DNA of 64,000 nt from Tyzzerella sp. (GCA_017410145.1 JAFQRJ010000015.1:1-64000); one strand, 5' to 3'; counted from the stretch's first letter, positions 23,543-33,137 are shown. Program-made: numbers and translations. Notes: generated by a model not told the origin, from the letters alone.

Positions 23543-24817
23543 ATGGGAATGACAATGACGCAGAAAATTCTTGCCGCACATGCAGGATTAGATTCAGTAG
23601 TCCCGGGGCAGCTGATTGAAGCGAAGTTAGATGTGGTCATGGCAAATGATATTACAGGACCAATGGCAGTGCCTGTATTTAACCAGATGGCAGATAAAGT
23701 ATTTGATAAAGAGAAAGTAGTATTGGTACCAGACCATTTTACACCGAATAAAGATATTAAATCCGCGGAGAATTCGAAATCAATTCGTGAGTTTTCAAAA
23801 TGCCAATGTTTGAAACATTATTTTGAAATCGGACAGATGGGAATTGAGCACGCAATTTTACCGGAAAAAGGAATTGTAGTTGCAGGGGAATGCATTATCG
23901 GCGCAGACTCCCATACTTGTACATACGGAGCGCTGGGAGCATTTTCAACCGGTGTTGGTACTACTGACATTGCAACCGGAATGGCAACCGGAGAGTTGTG
24001 GTTTAAAGTGCCAAGCGCAATTAAATTTGTGCTTAGCGGAAAGCCAAGCAAATACGTAAGCGGGAAAGATATTATTTTACATATTATCGGACGTATCGGC
24101 GTGGACGGTGCGTTATATAAATCCATGGAATTTGTGGGTGACGGTATCCAATATCTTTCGATGGATGATCGTTTTACCATGGCAAATATGGCAATTGAAG
24201 CCGGTGCAAAGAACGGTATTTTCCCTGTAGATGAAAAAGCAGAAAACTACATGAAAGAGCATTCTGATAAGGAATATACTATTTACACTGCTGATGATGA
24301 CGCGCAGTACGATGAAGTAGTAGAAGTAGACTTGTCGAAAGTACGCCCTACCGTAGCATTTCCTCATTTACCGGGTAATGCACATACCATTGATGAAATA
24401 GAAACCATGGAACCGATTAAGATAGACCAGGTTGTGATTGGTTCTTGTACCAACGGTAGAATGGAAGACATGAGACGTGCGGCGGCTGTACTCAAAGGAC
24501 ACAAGGTGCATCCGGATGTGCGTGCATTGGTGATTCCGGCGACACAAAAGATATACTTACAATGTATTGAAGAAGGCATTGTAACTACATTTATTGAAGC
24601 AGGCTGTGCATTTAATACACCAAGCTGTGGACCATGTATGGGTGGACATATGGGAGTTATGGCAGCAGGAGAGAAATGTGTATCTACCACAAACCGTAAC
24701 TTCGTAGGAAGAATGGGACATGTAGATTCCCTGATTTATCTTGCATCACCTGAAGTGGCAGCGGCAAGTGCGATTGCAGGTTGTATTGCAAATCCGGAGA
24801 AAGTAGGTGACAAATAA
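23543..24817 (+). CDS. leuC: 3-isopropylmalate dehydratase, large subunit
   Basis: Isomerises 2-isopropylmalate to 3-isopropylmalate in leucine synthesis; aconitase family with a 4Fe-4S cluster. 424 residues, the shorter homoaconitase-like (archaeal/clostridial) type. The cluster ligands are in GSCTNGR and [14 protein letters not shown], and [20 protein letters not shown] is present. The stop overlaps the leuD start (TAATG). It follows the surface operon by 27 bases, with its own promoter. leuA and leuB are not in the window. Confidence 0.94.
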   Translation: MGMTMTQKILAAHAGLDSVVPGQLIEAKLDVVMANDITGPMAVPVFNQMADKVFDKEKVVLVPDHFTPNKDIKSAENSKSIREFSKCQCLKHYFEIGQMGIEHAILPEKGIVVAGECIIGADSHTCTYGALGAFSTGVGTTDIATGMATGELWFKVPSAIKFVLSGKPSKYVSGKDIILHIIGRIGVDGALYKSMEFVGDGIQYLSMDDRFTMANMAIEAGAKNGIFPVDEKAENYMKEHSDKEYTIYTADDDAQYDEVVEVDLSKVRPTVAFPHLPGNAHTIDEIETMEPIKIDQVVIGSCTNGRMEDMRRAAAVLKGHKVHPDVRALVIPATQKIYLQCIEEGIVTTFIEAGCAFNTPSCGPCMGGHMGVMAAGEKCVSTTNRNFVGRMGHVDSLIYLASPEVAAASAIAGCIANPEKVGDK

Positions 24818-25308
24818 TGAGAGCATTAGGACACGTATTTAAATATGGAGATAACGTAGATACAGATGTTATCATTCCTGCAAGATACTTAAACTCCTTT
24901 GATGGAAAAGAGTTGGCAAGTCACGCCATGGTTGATATTGACCCTGAATTTGCAAAAAAAGTACAGCCGGGTGATTTGATTGTTGCAAACAAGAACTTTG
25001 GCTGCGGTTCTTCCAGAGAACATGCTCCATTGTGTTTAAAAGAAGCTGGTGTTAGTTGTGTCATCGCAGAGACATTTGCCAGAATCTTCTATAGAAATGC
25101 TATTAACATCGGTCTTCCGATTATCGAGTGTCCGGAGGCGGCAAGAGGCATTGAAGCCGGAGATGAAGTGGAAGTAGATTTTGACAGCGGTAAGATTTAC
25201 AATCGCACAAAAGGAACAGAGTTTCAAGGTCAGGCCTTTCCGGAATTCATGCAGAAGTTAATTGCTGCAGGCGGATTGGTAAACTATACAAATAATAAAA
25301 GAAAATAA
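24817..25308 (+). CDS. leuD: 3-isopropylmalate dehydratase, small subunit
   Basis: 163 residues, the short swivel-domain subunit that pairs with LeuC. Conserved [16 protein letters not shown] near the start and the substrate-recognition motif [10 protein letters not shown]. It overlaps leuC by one base, so expression is coupled, as expected for a 1:1 complex. Confidence 0.94.
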   Translation: MRALGHVFKYGDNVDTDVIIPARYLNSFDGKELASHAMVDIDPEFAKKVQPGDLIVANKNFGCGSSREHAPLCLKEAGVSCVIAETFARIFYRNAINIGLPIIECPEAARGIEAGDEVEVDFDSGKIYNRTKGTEFQGQAFPEFMQKLIAAGGLVNYTNNKRK

Positions 25309-25325
25309 TTAGAAGGTGTATGGAC

Positions 25326-26813
25326 ATGAACTTATTATATAAAAGTACAAGAAATGCAGAGAAAACAGTGACAGCTTCCGAGGCGATTTTGAAAGGTCTT
25401 GCAGATGACGGCGGTTTGTACGTACCGGTCAGTATTCCAAAATTGGATGTGACATTGGATGAACTGAAAGAGATGTCTTATCAGGAGACTGCTTATACAG
25501 TTATGAAACAATTCCTTACGGACTTTACCGAAGAAGAACTGAAGAACTGTATTGCAAAAGCATATGATTCGAAATTTGACACAGAGGAGATAGCCCCTCT
25601 TGCGAAAGTGGAAGATACCTATTATTTAGAATTGTTCCATGGTGCAACTATTGCATTTAAAGATATGGCACTTTCCATTTTGCCACATTTACTTACAACC
25701 TCTGCAAAGAAGAACAATGTAAAGAATGAGATTGTAATTTTAACAGCGACTTCCGGAGATACCGGAAAAGCTGCCCTTGCAGGATTTGCAGATGTAGAAG
25801 GAACAAAGATTATTGTGTTTTATCCAAAGAACGGTGTCAGCAAGGTGCAGGAGCTTCAGATGGTGACACAAAAGGGTGCCAACACATCCGTTGTCGCAAT
25901 TCATGGAAATTTTGACTGTGCCCAAAGTGGTGTAAAAGCCATTTTCGAGAACAAAGAACTTGCGAAGGAGATGGATGAAGCGGGATATCAATTCTCCTCT
26001 GCAAACTCCATCAATATCGGACGTTTGGTGCCACAGATTGTTTATTATGTATATGCCTATGCGAAATTGTTGCAGAACGAAGAAATTACAGCAGGAGAAG
26101 AGATCAACGTAGTGGTTCCAACCGGTAATTTCGGAAATATTCTGGCAGCTTATTTTGCAAAACACATGGGTGTTCCAATTGGCAAACTTATCTGTGCGTC
26201 CAACGACAACAAAGTATTGTTTGATTTCTTTGAGACAGGTGTGTATGACAGAAATCGAGAATTTATTCTTACCATTTCACCGTCTATGGATATTTTGATT
26301 TCAAGCAATTTGGAACGTTTGGTTTACATGATTGCAGGCTGTGACGCAAAGAAGAATAGCGAACTTATGAAGGCTTTAAAAGAAAAAGGCGTTTATGAAT
26401 TGTCGGATGATATGAAGGCAAATCTTTCTGATTTTGCAGCAGGTTACGCAACAGAAGCAGAAGTGAAGAATCAGATTGCCAATACCTATAAGAAGACAGG
26501 TTATGTGATGGATACACACACAGCTGTTGCGGCTTCTGTATATGAGAAGTACAGACAAGAAAGCGGCGATGAGAGAAAGACGGTGATTGCATCCACGGCA
26601 AGTCCTTATAAGTTCTCGAGAAGTGTTATGACAGCAATCGATGCCAACTATGACATGATGGATGAATTCGACTTGATTGATACATTAGAAGTGATTTCAA
26701 ATGTGGATATTCCAAATGCAGTAGAAGAGATTCGAGATGCAAAAATCCGTCACACATTGGAATGTGATCCGGATAAAATGGAAGAAACCGTAAAAAGTAT
26801 ATTAAAAAGATAA
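25326..26813 (+). CDS. thrC: Threonine synthase
   Basis: PLP enzyme converting O-phosphohomoserine to threonine. 495 residues from ATG 25326, chosen because AAGGTG is 7 bases upstream; ATG 25320 is too close. N-terminus NLLYKSTRNAEKTVTASEAI-type, GLADDGGLYVP, and the PLP lysine in FHGATIAFKDMALS are characteristic of the longer class II form. It follows leuD by 17 bases, so leuC-leuD-thrC form one operon. Threonine feeds isoleucine, linking it to the ilv genes at 10-13 kb. Confidence 0.93.
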   Translation: MNLLYKSTRNAEKTVTASEAILKGLADDGGLYVPVSIPKLDVTLDELKEMSYQETAYTVMKQFLTDFTEEELKNCIAKAYDSKFDTEEIAPLAKVEDTYYLELFHGATIAFKDMALSILPHLLTTSAKKNNVKNEIVILTATSGDTGKAALAGFADVEGTKIIVFYPKNGVSKVQELQMVTQKGANTSVVAIHGNFDCAQSGVKAIFENKELAKEMDEAGYQFSSANSINIGRLVPQIVYYVYAYAKLLQNEEITAGEEINVVVPTGNFGNILAAYFAKHMGVPIGKLICASNDNKVLFDFFETGVYDRNREFILTISPSMDILISSNLERLVYMIAGCDAKKNSELMKALKEKGVYELSDDMKANLSDFAAGYATEAEVKNQIANTYKKTGYVMDTHTAVAASVYEKYRQESGDERKTVIASTASPYKFSRSVMTAIDANYDMMDEFDLIDTLEVISNVDIPNAVEEIRDAKIRHTLECDPDKMEETVKSILKR

Positions 26814-26853
26814 AGAAAAGGTTAAAAACTTAACAAAGTTAGCAAACAAGATA

Positions 26854-26882
26854 TTGACTAGACAACCTGTATCTTGTATAAT
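26854..26882 (+). promoter_or_regulatory. Promoter of pckA
   Basis: TTGACT (26854-26859), 17-base spacer, TATAAT (26877-26882). Strong match, as expected for a highly expressed gene. Confidence 0.85.
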
Positions 26883-26884
26883 AT

Positions 26885-26938
26885 GTAACTGTTCAGAGCA
26901 AACACAATGTGTTTTCGAGGTTGGATCTGAATAGTTAC
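26885..26938 (+). promoter_or_regulatory. Long hairpin at the 5' end of the pckA leader
   Basis: GTAACTGTTCAGA (26885-26897) pairs with TCTGAATAGTTAC (26926-26938), 13 pairs with one G-U, around an AACACA/TGTT inner stem. It begins at about the transcription start. No T run follows, so it is not a terminator. It may protect the mRNA 5' end or be a regulatory fold. Confidence 0.6.
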
Positions 26939-26976
26939 ATAAAATAAAAAAATAAAGAGAAAGAGGTAAACAACAG

Positions 26977-28581
26977 ATGTCAACAATCAATTTAGAAAAG
27001 TATGGAATTACTGGTACTACTGAAATCGTATACAACCCTTCTTATGAAGAATTATTCGTTGAAGAAACGAAAGCAGATTTAACTGGTTTCGAAGTAGGAC
27101 AAGAAAGTGAACTTGGTGCTGTTAACGTTATGACAGGTATCTATACAGGACGTTCTCCTAAAGATAAATACATCGTTATGGATGACAACTCTAAAGATAC
27201 AGTATGGTGGACAACAGAAGAATATAAAAACGATAACCACCCAATCTCAGAAGATGTATGGGCAGAACTTAAGAAGCTTGCTCTTGCAGAACTTTCAAAC
27301 AAGAGATTATTTGTAGTAGATGCATTCTGTGGTGCTAACGCAGACACAAGAATGGCAATCCGTTTCATCGTTGAAGTTGCTTGGCAAGCACACTTCGTTA
27401 AAAACATGTTCATTATTCCAACAGAAGAAGAACTTGCTAACTTTGAACCAGATTTCGTTATCTACAATGCTTCAAAAGCAAAAGTTGATAACTACAAAGA
27501 ATTAGGACTTAACTCTGAAACAGCTGTAGCATTCAACATCACAAGCAAAGAACAAGTAATCCTTAACACATGGTATGGTGGAGAAATGAAGAAAGGTATG
27601 TTCTCAATGATGAACTACTTCCTTCCATTAAAAGGTATTGCTTCAATGCACTGTTCAGCAAATACAGATATGAACGGTGAAAATACAGCTATTTTCTTTG
27701 GCCTTTCAGGAACAGGTAAGACAACATTATCTACAGATCCAAAACGTCTTCTTATCGGTGATGACGAACACGGCTGGGATGATGAAGGTGTATTTAACTT
27801 TGAAGGCGGTTGCTACGCAAAAGTTATCAACCTTGACAAAGAATCTGAACCAGATATCTACAATGCAATCAAACGTAACGCATTATTAGAAAACGTTACA
27901 TTAGATAAAGATGGAAAAATCGACTTCGCTGATGGTAGTGTTACAGAAAATACTCGTGTATCTTACCCAATCAGCCACATCGATAACATCGTTCGTCCAG
28001 TGTCAGCAGCACCGGCAGCTAAGAATGTAATCTTCCTTTCAGCTGATGCATTCGGAGTACTTCCTCCAGTATCAATCTTGACACCGGAACAAACAAAATA
28101 CTACTTCTTATCTGGATTTACAGCAAAACTTGCTGGTACAGAACGTGGTATTACAGAACCTACACCAACATTCTCAGCATGCTTCGGCCAAGCATTCTTG
28201 GAATTACATCCAACAAAATATGCTGAAGAATTAGTTAAGAAGATGGAAGCAAATGGTTCAAAAGCATACTTAGTAAACACAGGATGGAATGGAACAGGAA
28301 AACGTATCTCTATTAAAGATACTCGTGGTATTATCGATGCAATCCTTGACGGATCAATCGAAAAAGTTGCTACAAAAACAATTCCACACTTCAACTTCGA
28401 AGTACCAACAGAACTTCCGGGAGTTGATACAAACATCCTTGACCCACGTAATACATATGCAGATGCAGCTGAATGGGAAGTAAAAGCAAAAGACCTTGCT
28501 GGACGTTTCATCAAGAACTTTGCTAAATATACAACAAACGAAGCTGGTAAAGCATTAGTGGAAGCAGGTCCACAATTATAA
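26977..28581 (+). CDS. pckA: Phosphoenolpyruvate carboxykinase (ATP)
   Basis: Interconverts oxaloacetate plus ATP and PEP plus CO2. In many gut anaerobes it runs in the carboxylating direction, which is known biology rather than shown here. 534 residues. P-loop [13 protein letters not shown], then the metal-binding [31 protein letters not shown] near the N-terminus and [11 protein letters not shown]-like end motifs confirm the ATP type. GAAAGAGGTAA is the ribosome site. Codon bias matches tpiA, suggesting very high expression. Single-gene unit with its own promoter and terminator. Confidence 0.96.
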   Translation: MSTINLEKYGITGTTEIVYNPSYEELFVEETKADLTGFEVGQESELGAVNVMTGIYTGRSPKDKYIVMDDNSKDTVWWTTEEYKNDNHPISEDVWAELKKLALAELSNKRLFVVDAFCGANADTRMAIRFIVEVAWQAHFVKNMFIIPTEEELANFEPDFVIYNASKAKVDNYKELGLNSETAVAFNITSKEQVILNTWYGGEMKKGMFSMMNYFLPLKGIASMHCSANTDMNGENTAIFFGLSGTGKTTLSTDPKRLLIGDDEHGWDDEGVFNFEGGCYAKVINLDKESEPDIYNAIKRNALLENVTLDKDGKIDFADGSVTENTRVSYPISHIDNIVRPVSAAPAAKNVIFLSADAFGVLPPVSILTPEQTKYYFLSGFTAKLAGTERGITEPTPTFSACFGQAFLELHPTKYAEELVKKMEANGSKAYLVNTGWNGTGKRISIKDTRGIIDAILDGSIEKVATKTIPHFNFEVPTELPGVDTNILDPRNTYADAAEWEVKAKDLAGRFIKNFAKYTTNEAGKALVEAGPQL

Positions 28582-28601
28582 TTTGAAATATGTCAAATTT
28601 T

Positions 28602-28634
28602 GGAGTGAGTTTTAAAAGAACTCACTCCTTTTTT
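28602..28634 (+). terminator. Terminator after pckA
   Basis: GGAGTGAGTT (28602-28611) pairs perfectly with AACTCACTCC (28619-28628), followed by six T residues. Confidence 0.93.
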
Positions 28635-28844
28635 CTTGTAGAGCTTTTTGTAAAACCTGTTAAAACATTCCACTCTGTTTTTGTTGATAAAACGCGTGGA
28701 TTCGCATATAATAAATAGTGAACCTGGGATGTTCGATAATCCTGTTATTTTGAACCTACAAATTTTGAAATGGGAATCCTATATCTCTGTAATATGTCAA
28801 GCCATCATAGCAGTGGAAGACAAAAAAGCAGATGCGGACACCCA

Positions 28845-28935
28845 CCTAGCTAAGGCTAGGCGTCAAAATATAGGAAACGGCATTTCGGGGGACACAAGAA
28901 ATGAAAGCGGCCACATATGTGGCTGCTTATTTTTG
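28845..28935 (+). repeat. Hairpin pair in the pckA-spoIID-like intergenic region
   Basis: CCTAGC (28845-28850) pairs with GCTAGG (28855-28860). The 24-base near-perfect palindrome AAGCGGCCACAT/ATGTGGCTGCTT (28905-28928) is followed by ATTTTT and could terminate transcription. A 90-codon frame across this stretch (28681-28953) has no ribosome site or recognisable product, and I do not call it a gene. Confidence 0.5.
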
Positions 28936-28953
28936 TGTTGGCCTGTAAATTAA

Positions 28954-28999
28954 CCACCTGCTATGCAGGTGTGCCCTTGATTAGTTTTAGCTTCAGGCT
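28954..28999 (+). repeat. Dispersed repeat, copy 2
   Basis: A perfect CACCTGC/GCAGGTG hairpin (28955-28971) followed by TTAGTTTTAGCTTCAGG. Related to 13586-13625. The hairpin plus conserved flank resembles the end of an IS200/IS605-type element, but no transposase is near. Confidence 0.5.
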
Positions 29000-29031
29000 A
29001 AAAATACTATTTATTAATTGCATACCCACCC

Positions 29032-30429
29032 ATGAACTTCGCATATAATACAAAAAACGCGGACAAGAGGTTCGATTTGAAAAGAAAGATACAAGTATTA
29101 TATATAGGAGTGGCAGTGCTACTAGCGGTACTTTTTAATGTCATGCTATTGCAACTATTGCCTTCAAAACAAGAAAAGCAAGATCAGCAAAATATAGAAT
29201 CCAGGCTGCCTACCGGTGACTACTTGCCGGATTCAAAAAATCCTCTGATAAGAGTGGTAATTAAGACCAATGGGTTTCAGGGGATAGCGCATGCGGAAGT
29301 AAAACTATCTGCGGAATGCGGACTAGATATAAAGTGCAGTCAATCAGAAGAAACCACACAGGAAATTGCACAGGGTGAGGTCTTAACCCTAACCCCAGAC
29401 CATCCATTATTTAAAGAAGGTTCTATCCTTGTCATGCCGAAAATCAGCAATGAAACTGGAACAGTACAGGCTACATCGGACAACGCCAGTCGAATTGTTA
29501 TCAACTCGTTATCCCGAGGCTACGGAACTCCTTCCTACAGAGGAATCATGGAATTATTCTCCACACCGGAAGGAATCATCATTGTAAACGAACTTCCGGT
29601 AGAAGAATATTTATACGCAGTTGTTCCAAGTGAAATGCCGGCTTCCTACTGCATAGAGGCGCTGAAATGTCAGGCTATTTGTGCGAGAAGCTATGCCTAT
29701 TGTCAGATGCTGAACTTTGGATATCCTGAATACTATGCCCATGTGGATGACAGCGTGTCCTTCCAGGTGTATGGAAACTCCAAAGAGCAGGAAACAACCA
29801 CGAGGGCGGTAAAAGAAACCGGTGGAAAGAAGTTGTGGTATCGGGAACAGGTGATGAAAACCTATTATTACTCAACCTCCGGAGGCCACTCAACCAGTAT
29901 AGAAGCATGGGGAACCAAACTGACGGATCACAATACATATTTAAAAGGGGTACCTATCTGCGATGAGCAAGGAAATGATTATGAGAGGCAATTACCTTGG
30001 TATCGATGGGAAGCAAAAGTGCCACAGGAGTTGCTAGGCAATTTGATAGAGTTAAACGCAGGAAAAGAAATCGGAAATCTCGTAAACATAGAAGTGATAA
30101 AACAAGGAGTAGGAGGCATTGCGCTTGAATTAAAAGTAACCGGAAGCTTAAAAACCATTACAATTGCAACTGAAAATAAGATACGCAAAGCTCTTGGTGG
30201 CAGTGGCTATGAGATTACAAAACAGGATGGGGTGGTAGTAAAAAGTTCAAACTTGCTTCCAAGTGCGTTTTTTACCATTGAAAAAAATGGTGAAAGTTAT
30301 ATAATAAAGGGTAGAGGCTATGGACATGGAATCGGAATGAGTCAGAACGGTGCGAATGAAATGGCAAAATCGGGAAAGACTTATGAAGAGATTTTAGATT
30401 ATTTTTATCCGGGTACACAGGTGCAATAA
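29032..30429 (+). CDS. SpoIID/LytB-domain protein
   Basis: 465 residues: an N-terminal membrane anchor (VLYIGVAVLLAVLFNVMLLQL), then an outside SpoIID domain with YRGIMELF, VNELPVEEYLYAVVPSEMPAS, EALKCQAICARSYAY, YYSTSGGHS and the end motif GRGYGHGIGMSQNGANEMAKSG. SpoIID enzymes are lytic transglycosylases acting on denuded peptidoglycan during engulfment; vegetative relatives also exist. The ribosome site before ATG 29032 is weak, so the start is uncertain. The neighbours do not identify it as the sporulation spoIID itself, so no symbol is given. It runs into the next gene with 1 base between. Confidence 0.82.
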   Translation: MNFAYNTKNADKRFDLKRKIQVLYIGVAVLLAVLFNVMLLQLLPSKQEKQDQQNIESRLPTGDYLPDSKNPLIRVVIKTNGFQGIAHAEVKLSAECGLDIKCSQSEETTQEIAQGEVLTLTPDHPLFKEGSILVMPKISNETGTVQATSDNASRIVINSLSRGYGTPSYRGIMELFSTPEGIIIVNELPVEEYLYAVVPSEMPASYCIEALKCQAICARSYAYCQMLNFGYPEYYAHVDDSVSFQVYGNSKEQETTTRAVKETGGKKLWYREQVMKTYYYSTSGGHSTSIEAWGTKLTDHNTYLKGVPICDEQGNDYERQLPWYRWEAKVPQELLGNLIELNAGKEIGNLVNIEVIKQGVGGIALELKVTGSLKTITIATENKIRKALGGSGYEITKQDGVVVKSSNLLPSAFFTIEKNGESYIIKGRGYGHGIGMSQNGANEMAKSGKTYEEILDYFYPGTQVQ

Positions 30430-30430
30430 C

Positions 30431-31264
30431 ATGAAAAAATGGTTTAAAAAAGTTGAAGATATATTGGTAACAATTGCAGGACACCATGTAGGTGCATATG
30501 CGGCACAGTCAGCATTTTTCCTAATGCTTTCCTTGGTGCCGATTCTCATGCTTTTAATGACGTTGGTGCGAGTTACACCGATCACGCAGGCAGATATTAT
30601 AGAAGTGGCATACGAGGTCTTTCCTAAGACAGTCAGCGGCACAATCATATCTGTGATTGACGAAGTATACAGTCAGACAGGGACCACAATTACCATTTCT
30701 CTGTTAGTCGCATTTTGGTCAGCAGGCAGAGGTGTACTTGCGATTTCTAACGGTCTTACAACGATTCGCGGGACAGTTGAAACGAGAAATTACTTTTATT
30801 TGAGACTGCGTGCCGCGCTGTATACGATTTTGTTTTTGCTTGCAATTGTGCTATGTCTCGTACTTTTGGGATTTGGTAACAGTATCAGTTTGCTCGTCAA
30901 TGAATACATTCCGGTGATTCAATATATCATTGACTTTATTATCGAGATACGAACAATCGTAACCATAAGCATCTTGATTGTCATTACCACATTGATGTAT
31001 GAATTTTTGCCAAACAAGAAAGGAAAGCCCCTCAGACAATTACCGGGAGCTGTGTTCACCGCATTTGGCTGGACCTTTGCCTCTTTCTTGTTCTCCATGT
31101 ATTTGGATATCTTTAAAGGGTTTTCGAATATGTACGGAAGCCTGACCACAATCATTATTATCATGTTGTGGATGTACTTTTGCATGTATGTGATGTTGCT
31201 GGGTGGGGAACTGAATCGCATCATTGAGGAAGAATATCTGGAAAACCTAGATACTAAAGTTTGA
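30431..31264 (+). CDS. YihY/virulence factor BrkB family membrane protein
   Basis: 277 residues with about six membrane segments. Family marks: AYAAQSAFFLMLSLVPILMLL near the start, WSAGRGVLAISNGL, and PGAVFTAFGWTFASFLFSMY with YGSLTTIIIIMLWMYFCMYV near the end. Function of the family is unsettled. Starts 1 base after the SpoIID-like gene, so it is translated from the same mRNA. The bases after its stop hold imperfect direct repeats. Confidence 0.85.
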   Translation: MKKWFKKVEDILVTIAGHHVGAYAAQSAFFLMLSLVPILMLLMTLVRVTPITQADIIEVAYEVFPKTVSGTIISVIDEVYSQTGTTITISLLVAFWSAGRGVLAISNGLTTIRGTVETRNYFYLRLRAALYTILFLLAIVLCLVLLGFGNSISLLVNEYIPVIQYIIDFIIEIRTIVTISILIVITTLMYEFLPNKKGKPLRQLPGAVFTAFGWTFASFLFSMYLDIFKGFSNMYGSLTTIIIIMLWMYFCMYVMLLGGELNRIIEEEYLENLDTKV

Positions 31265-31284
31265 AGAAATTTATGAGGAAGTGT

Positions 31285-31336
31285 AATTTGTTGAGGAATT
31301 TGTGTAAAGAAGTGTAAAGAAATTTGTTGAGGAATT
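31285..31336 (+). repeat. Direct repeats downstream of the YihY-family gene
   Basis: AATTTGTTGAGGAATT occurs at 31285-31300 and 31321-31336, a 36-base period, with GTGTAAAGAA units between. Lies just before the T-box promoter. Confidence 0.5.
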
Positions 31337-31338
31337 GA

Positions 31339-31367
31339 TTGACAATTCCATGAAACTTAAGTACAAT
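31339..31367 (+). promoter_or_regulatory. Promoter of the T-box/pheST transcript
   Basis: TTGACA (31339-31344), 17-base spacer, TACAAT (31362-31367). Confidence 0.8.
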
Positions 31368-31384
31368 AGAAAAGAATTTTGAAT

Positions 31385-31646
31385 AACAAAAGCAATGATC
31401 GTGTTTAGTAGAGCACTATTTTCTAACAGAGAGAGGGAATCGCTGGCTGGAAGTTCCCTTTAGTTCAGATAGGAATCGAATTTCCCACGGGAGCTGTATT
31501 TCTGAAAACGGAGTTTGTGCTTGTCGCAGAGTAGGAGATAACGGATGCTGCACGTTACGCAGTCTTAAGTGCCTGACAATATGGTTGTCGGGAATTAGGG
31601 TGGTACCGCGATTAACCTCGTCCCTTTTTAGGGACGGGTTTTTTTT
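31385..31646 (+). ncRNA. T-box leader (phenylalanine tRNA-sensing) with terminator
   Basis: The T-box sequence AGGGTGGTACCGCG is at 31597-31610. Upstream is the stem I region with an AGTAGAG-type loop, and a CCTGACAA/TTGTCGGG hairpin just before the T-box. Downstream is the terminator CGTCCC/GGGACG (31619-31636) with eight T residues. A TTC within GAATTTCCC (about 31478-31486) could be the Phe specifier; this is a guess guided by pheS downstream. Uncharged tRNA-Phe would favour read-through. Confidence 0.88.
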
Positions 31647-31675
31647 GTTTTTTGGGAGCATGTGTTGCGGGTGTT

Positions 31676-31928
31676 GGGTATATGTAAGAAAATCAATGGC
31701 TGATGAAAAATGTAAAATCTATACGTTTGCAAGGGCTAGTTAGGGCATATGCAAAATTTTCAACTGCCTATACCCTGAAAACACAGTAAAACGCAACAAA
31801 ATGTGCTAAATGCGGGGTATAAGAAATAAGTATTTCTCCATATACCCAAAACAAGACAAAATTCATAAAAAATGCTTTGAAAAGCATGTTTTTCGGGGTA
31901 TACAAGATAAAAAAAATTCCATATACCC
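31676..31928 (+). repeat. Cluster of 33-base palindromes between T-box and pheS
   Basis: Units 31743-31775, 31815-31847 and 31896-31928 are each exactly 33 bases, with GGG(T/C)ATA at the left and TATACCC at the right. A fourth at 31676 has only the left end. The unit at 31815 has an extra AGAAATA/TATTTCT stem. Another hairpin (ATGCTT/AAGCAT, about 31872-31887) lies between two units. The same elements occur at 17850-18045. Confidence 0.7.
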
Positions 31929-31993
31929 AATGCGACATAAGATGTGAAAAAAAGCAGCCAAAAACGACAAAACAACAAAAAAAGCAAAACAAA

Positions 31994-32099
31994 TGGCAAT
32001 AGTCACTACAAATACAAAAAGGAGTGGCAATAGTCACTACAAATACAAAAGGAGAAGTAAAACAAGTGGGAATACCCACTACATAATATGAAAAAGGAG
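31994..32099 (+). repeat. Three-fold repeat carrying Shine-Dalgarno sequences before pheS
   Basis: Copies at 31994-32024, 32025-32054 and (divergent) 32067-32099 each run TGG-AATA-CACTACA...AAGGAG. Each has a small hairpin with an AATA loop (GTGGC/GTCAC type; GTGGG/CCCAC in copy 3) followed by a ribosome-binding sequence. Only the last AAGGAG is positioned for pheS. Confidence 0.75.
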
Positions 32100-32107
32100 A
32101 AAAAGAC

Positions 32108-33124
32108 ATGAGTATGGAAACAATCAAAACAGAATGTCAGGCAGAACTTGCATTAGTACAAGATGCAAAACAACTGGCAGATTTTTGGACAAAGTATCTC
32201 AGCAAGAGCGGAGAAGTTCAGAAATTAATGGGCGGAATTAAAAACGTTCCAAACGAAGAAAAGAAAGCATACGGACAAGCTGTAAACGAGATTAAAAATT
32301 GGGTACAAGGCTTGTATGATGAAAAGAAAATTGAAATTGAAAAGAAAGCCATGATGGCACGCTATGACGAAGAAGTAGTAGATGTTACGCTTCCGGTGAA
32401 AGAAGTGCAGGCAGGAAACTTACACCCACTTACTTGCATCAAGAATGAAATTATTGATGTATTCGTAGGTATGGGCTTTGACGTGTTTGAAGGTCCGGAA
32501 ATCGAAGATGATGACCACAACTTTACAAGACTGAACGTATTAAAAGACCATCCATCCAGAGACATGCAAGACACCTTCTGGTTAACAGAAGATTTGCTGC
32601 TTCGTACTCACACGTCACCGGGACAAATCCGAGTGATGGATGCACAGAAGCCGCCAATCAAAGTGCTTGTTCCGGGAAAAGTATTTCGTTCAGACAGTGA
32701 TGCCACACACTCACCAATGTTCAGCCAGATGGAAGGCTTGGTAGTAGACAAACACATCACACTCTGTGATTTACAAGGAATGTTAGACCAGTTCGTAAAA
32801 GCATTGTTCTCGGATGCGGCGAAGACAAGACTACGTCCATCCTACTTCCCGTTCACAGAACCATCGGTGGAAGTAGACGTAAGCTGTTTCAAATGTGGAG
32901 GCAAAGGATGTTCACTCTGTAAAGGAACCGGCTGGATTGAAGTATTAGGCGGCGGTGTGGTAAATAACAAAGTATTGGAAAACTGCGGTATCGATTCAAG
33001 CAAATACTCAGGACTTGCATTTGGTATCGGTATTGAACGTATCGCTATGCTCAAATACGGAATCAACCACATGGGCAAATTATTTGAAAATGACGTAGAA
33101 TTCTTGAAACAATTTAAGGCATAA
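32108..33124 (+). CDS. pheS: Phenylalanyl-tRNA synthetase, alpha subunit
   Basis: Catalytic subunit of the (alpha-beta)2 enzyme charging tRNA-Phe. 338 residues. An N-terminal coiled-coil region binds tRNA. Class II motif 2 region is [20 protein letters not shown] and motif 3 is [18 protein letters not shown] CxxC pair set ([17 protein letters not shown]) is usual in Firmicute PheS. AAAAGGAG lies upstream of the ATG. Regulated by the T-box leader; pheT follows by 13 bases. Confidence 0.96.
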   Translation: MSMETIKTECQAELALVQDAKQLADFWTKYLSKSGEVQKLMGGIKNVPNEEKKAYGQAVNEIKNWVQGLYDEKKIEIEKKAMMARYDEEVVDVTLPVKEVQAGNLHPLTCIKNEIIDVFVGMGFDVFEGPEIEDDDHNFTRLNVLKDHPSRDMQDTFWLTEDLLLRTHTSPGQIRVMDAQKPPIKVLVPGKVFRSDSDATHSPMFSQMEGLVVDKHITLCDLQGMLDQFVKALFSDAAKTRLRPSYFPFTEPSVEVDVSCFKCGGKGCSLCKGTGWIEVLGGGVVNNKVLENCGIDSSKYSGLAFGIGIERIAMLKYGINHMGKLFENDVEFLKQFKA

Positions 33125-33137
33125 AGAGGAGGGCAAT

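Noticed and set aside
26601-26975. A T-box or riboswitch upstream of pckA
   Set aside because: The leader is short and has only the 5' hairpin; no conserved T-box or known ligand-binding motif is present.
28681-28953. A 90-residue protein on the plus strand
   Set aside because: It starts at TTG without a ribosome site, crosses two hairpins and has no recognisable product; better explained as repeat sequence.
17850-31928. CRISPR array from the 33-base repeats
   Set aside because: The interiors of the units differ, spacing between units is irregular (18 to 79 bases within a cluster), and no cas gene is present.
31760-32127. Minus-strand proteins over the pheS leader
   Set aside because: Open frames arise from A-rich and repeat sequence read on the other strand; low-complexity Phe/Tyr/Cys-rich products, no ribosome sites.
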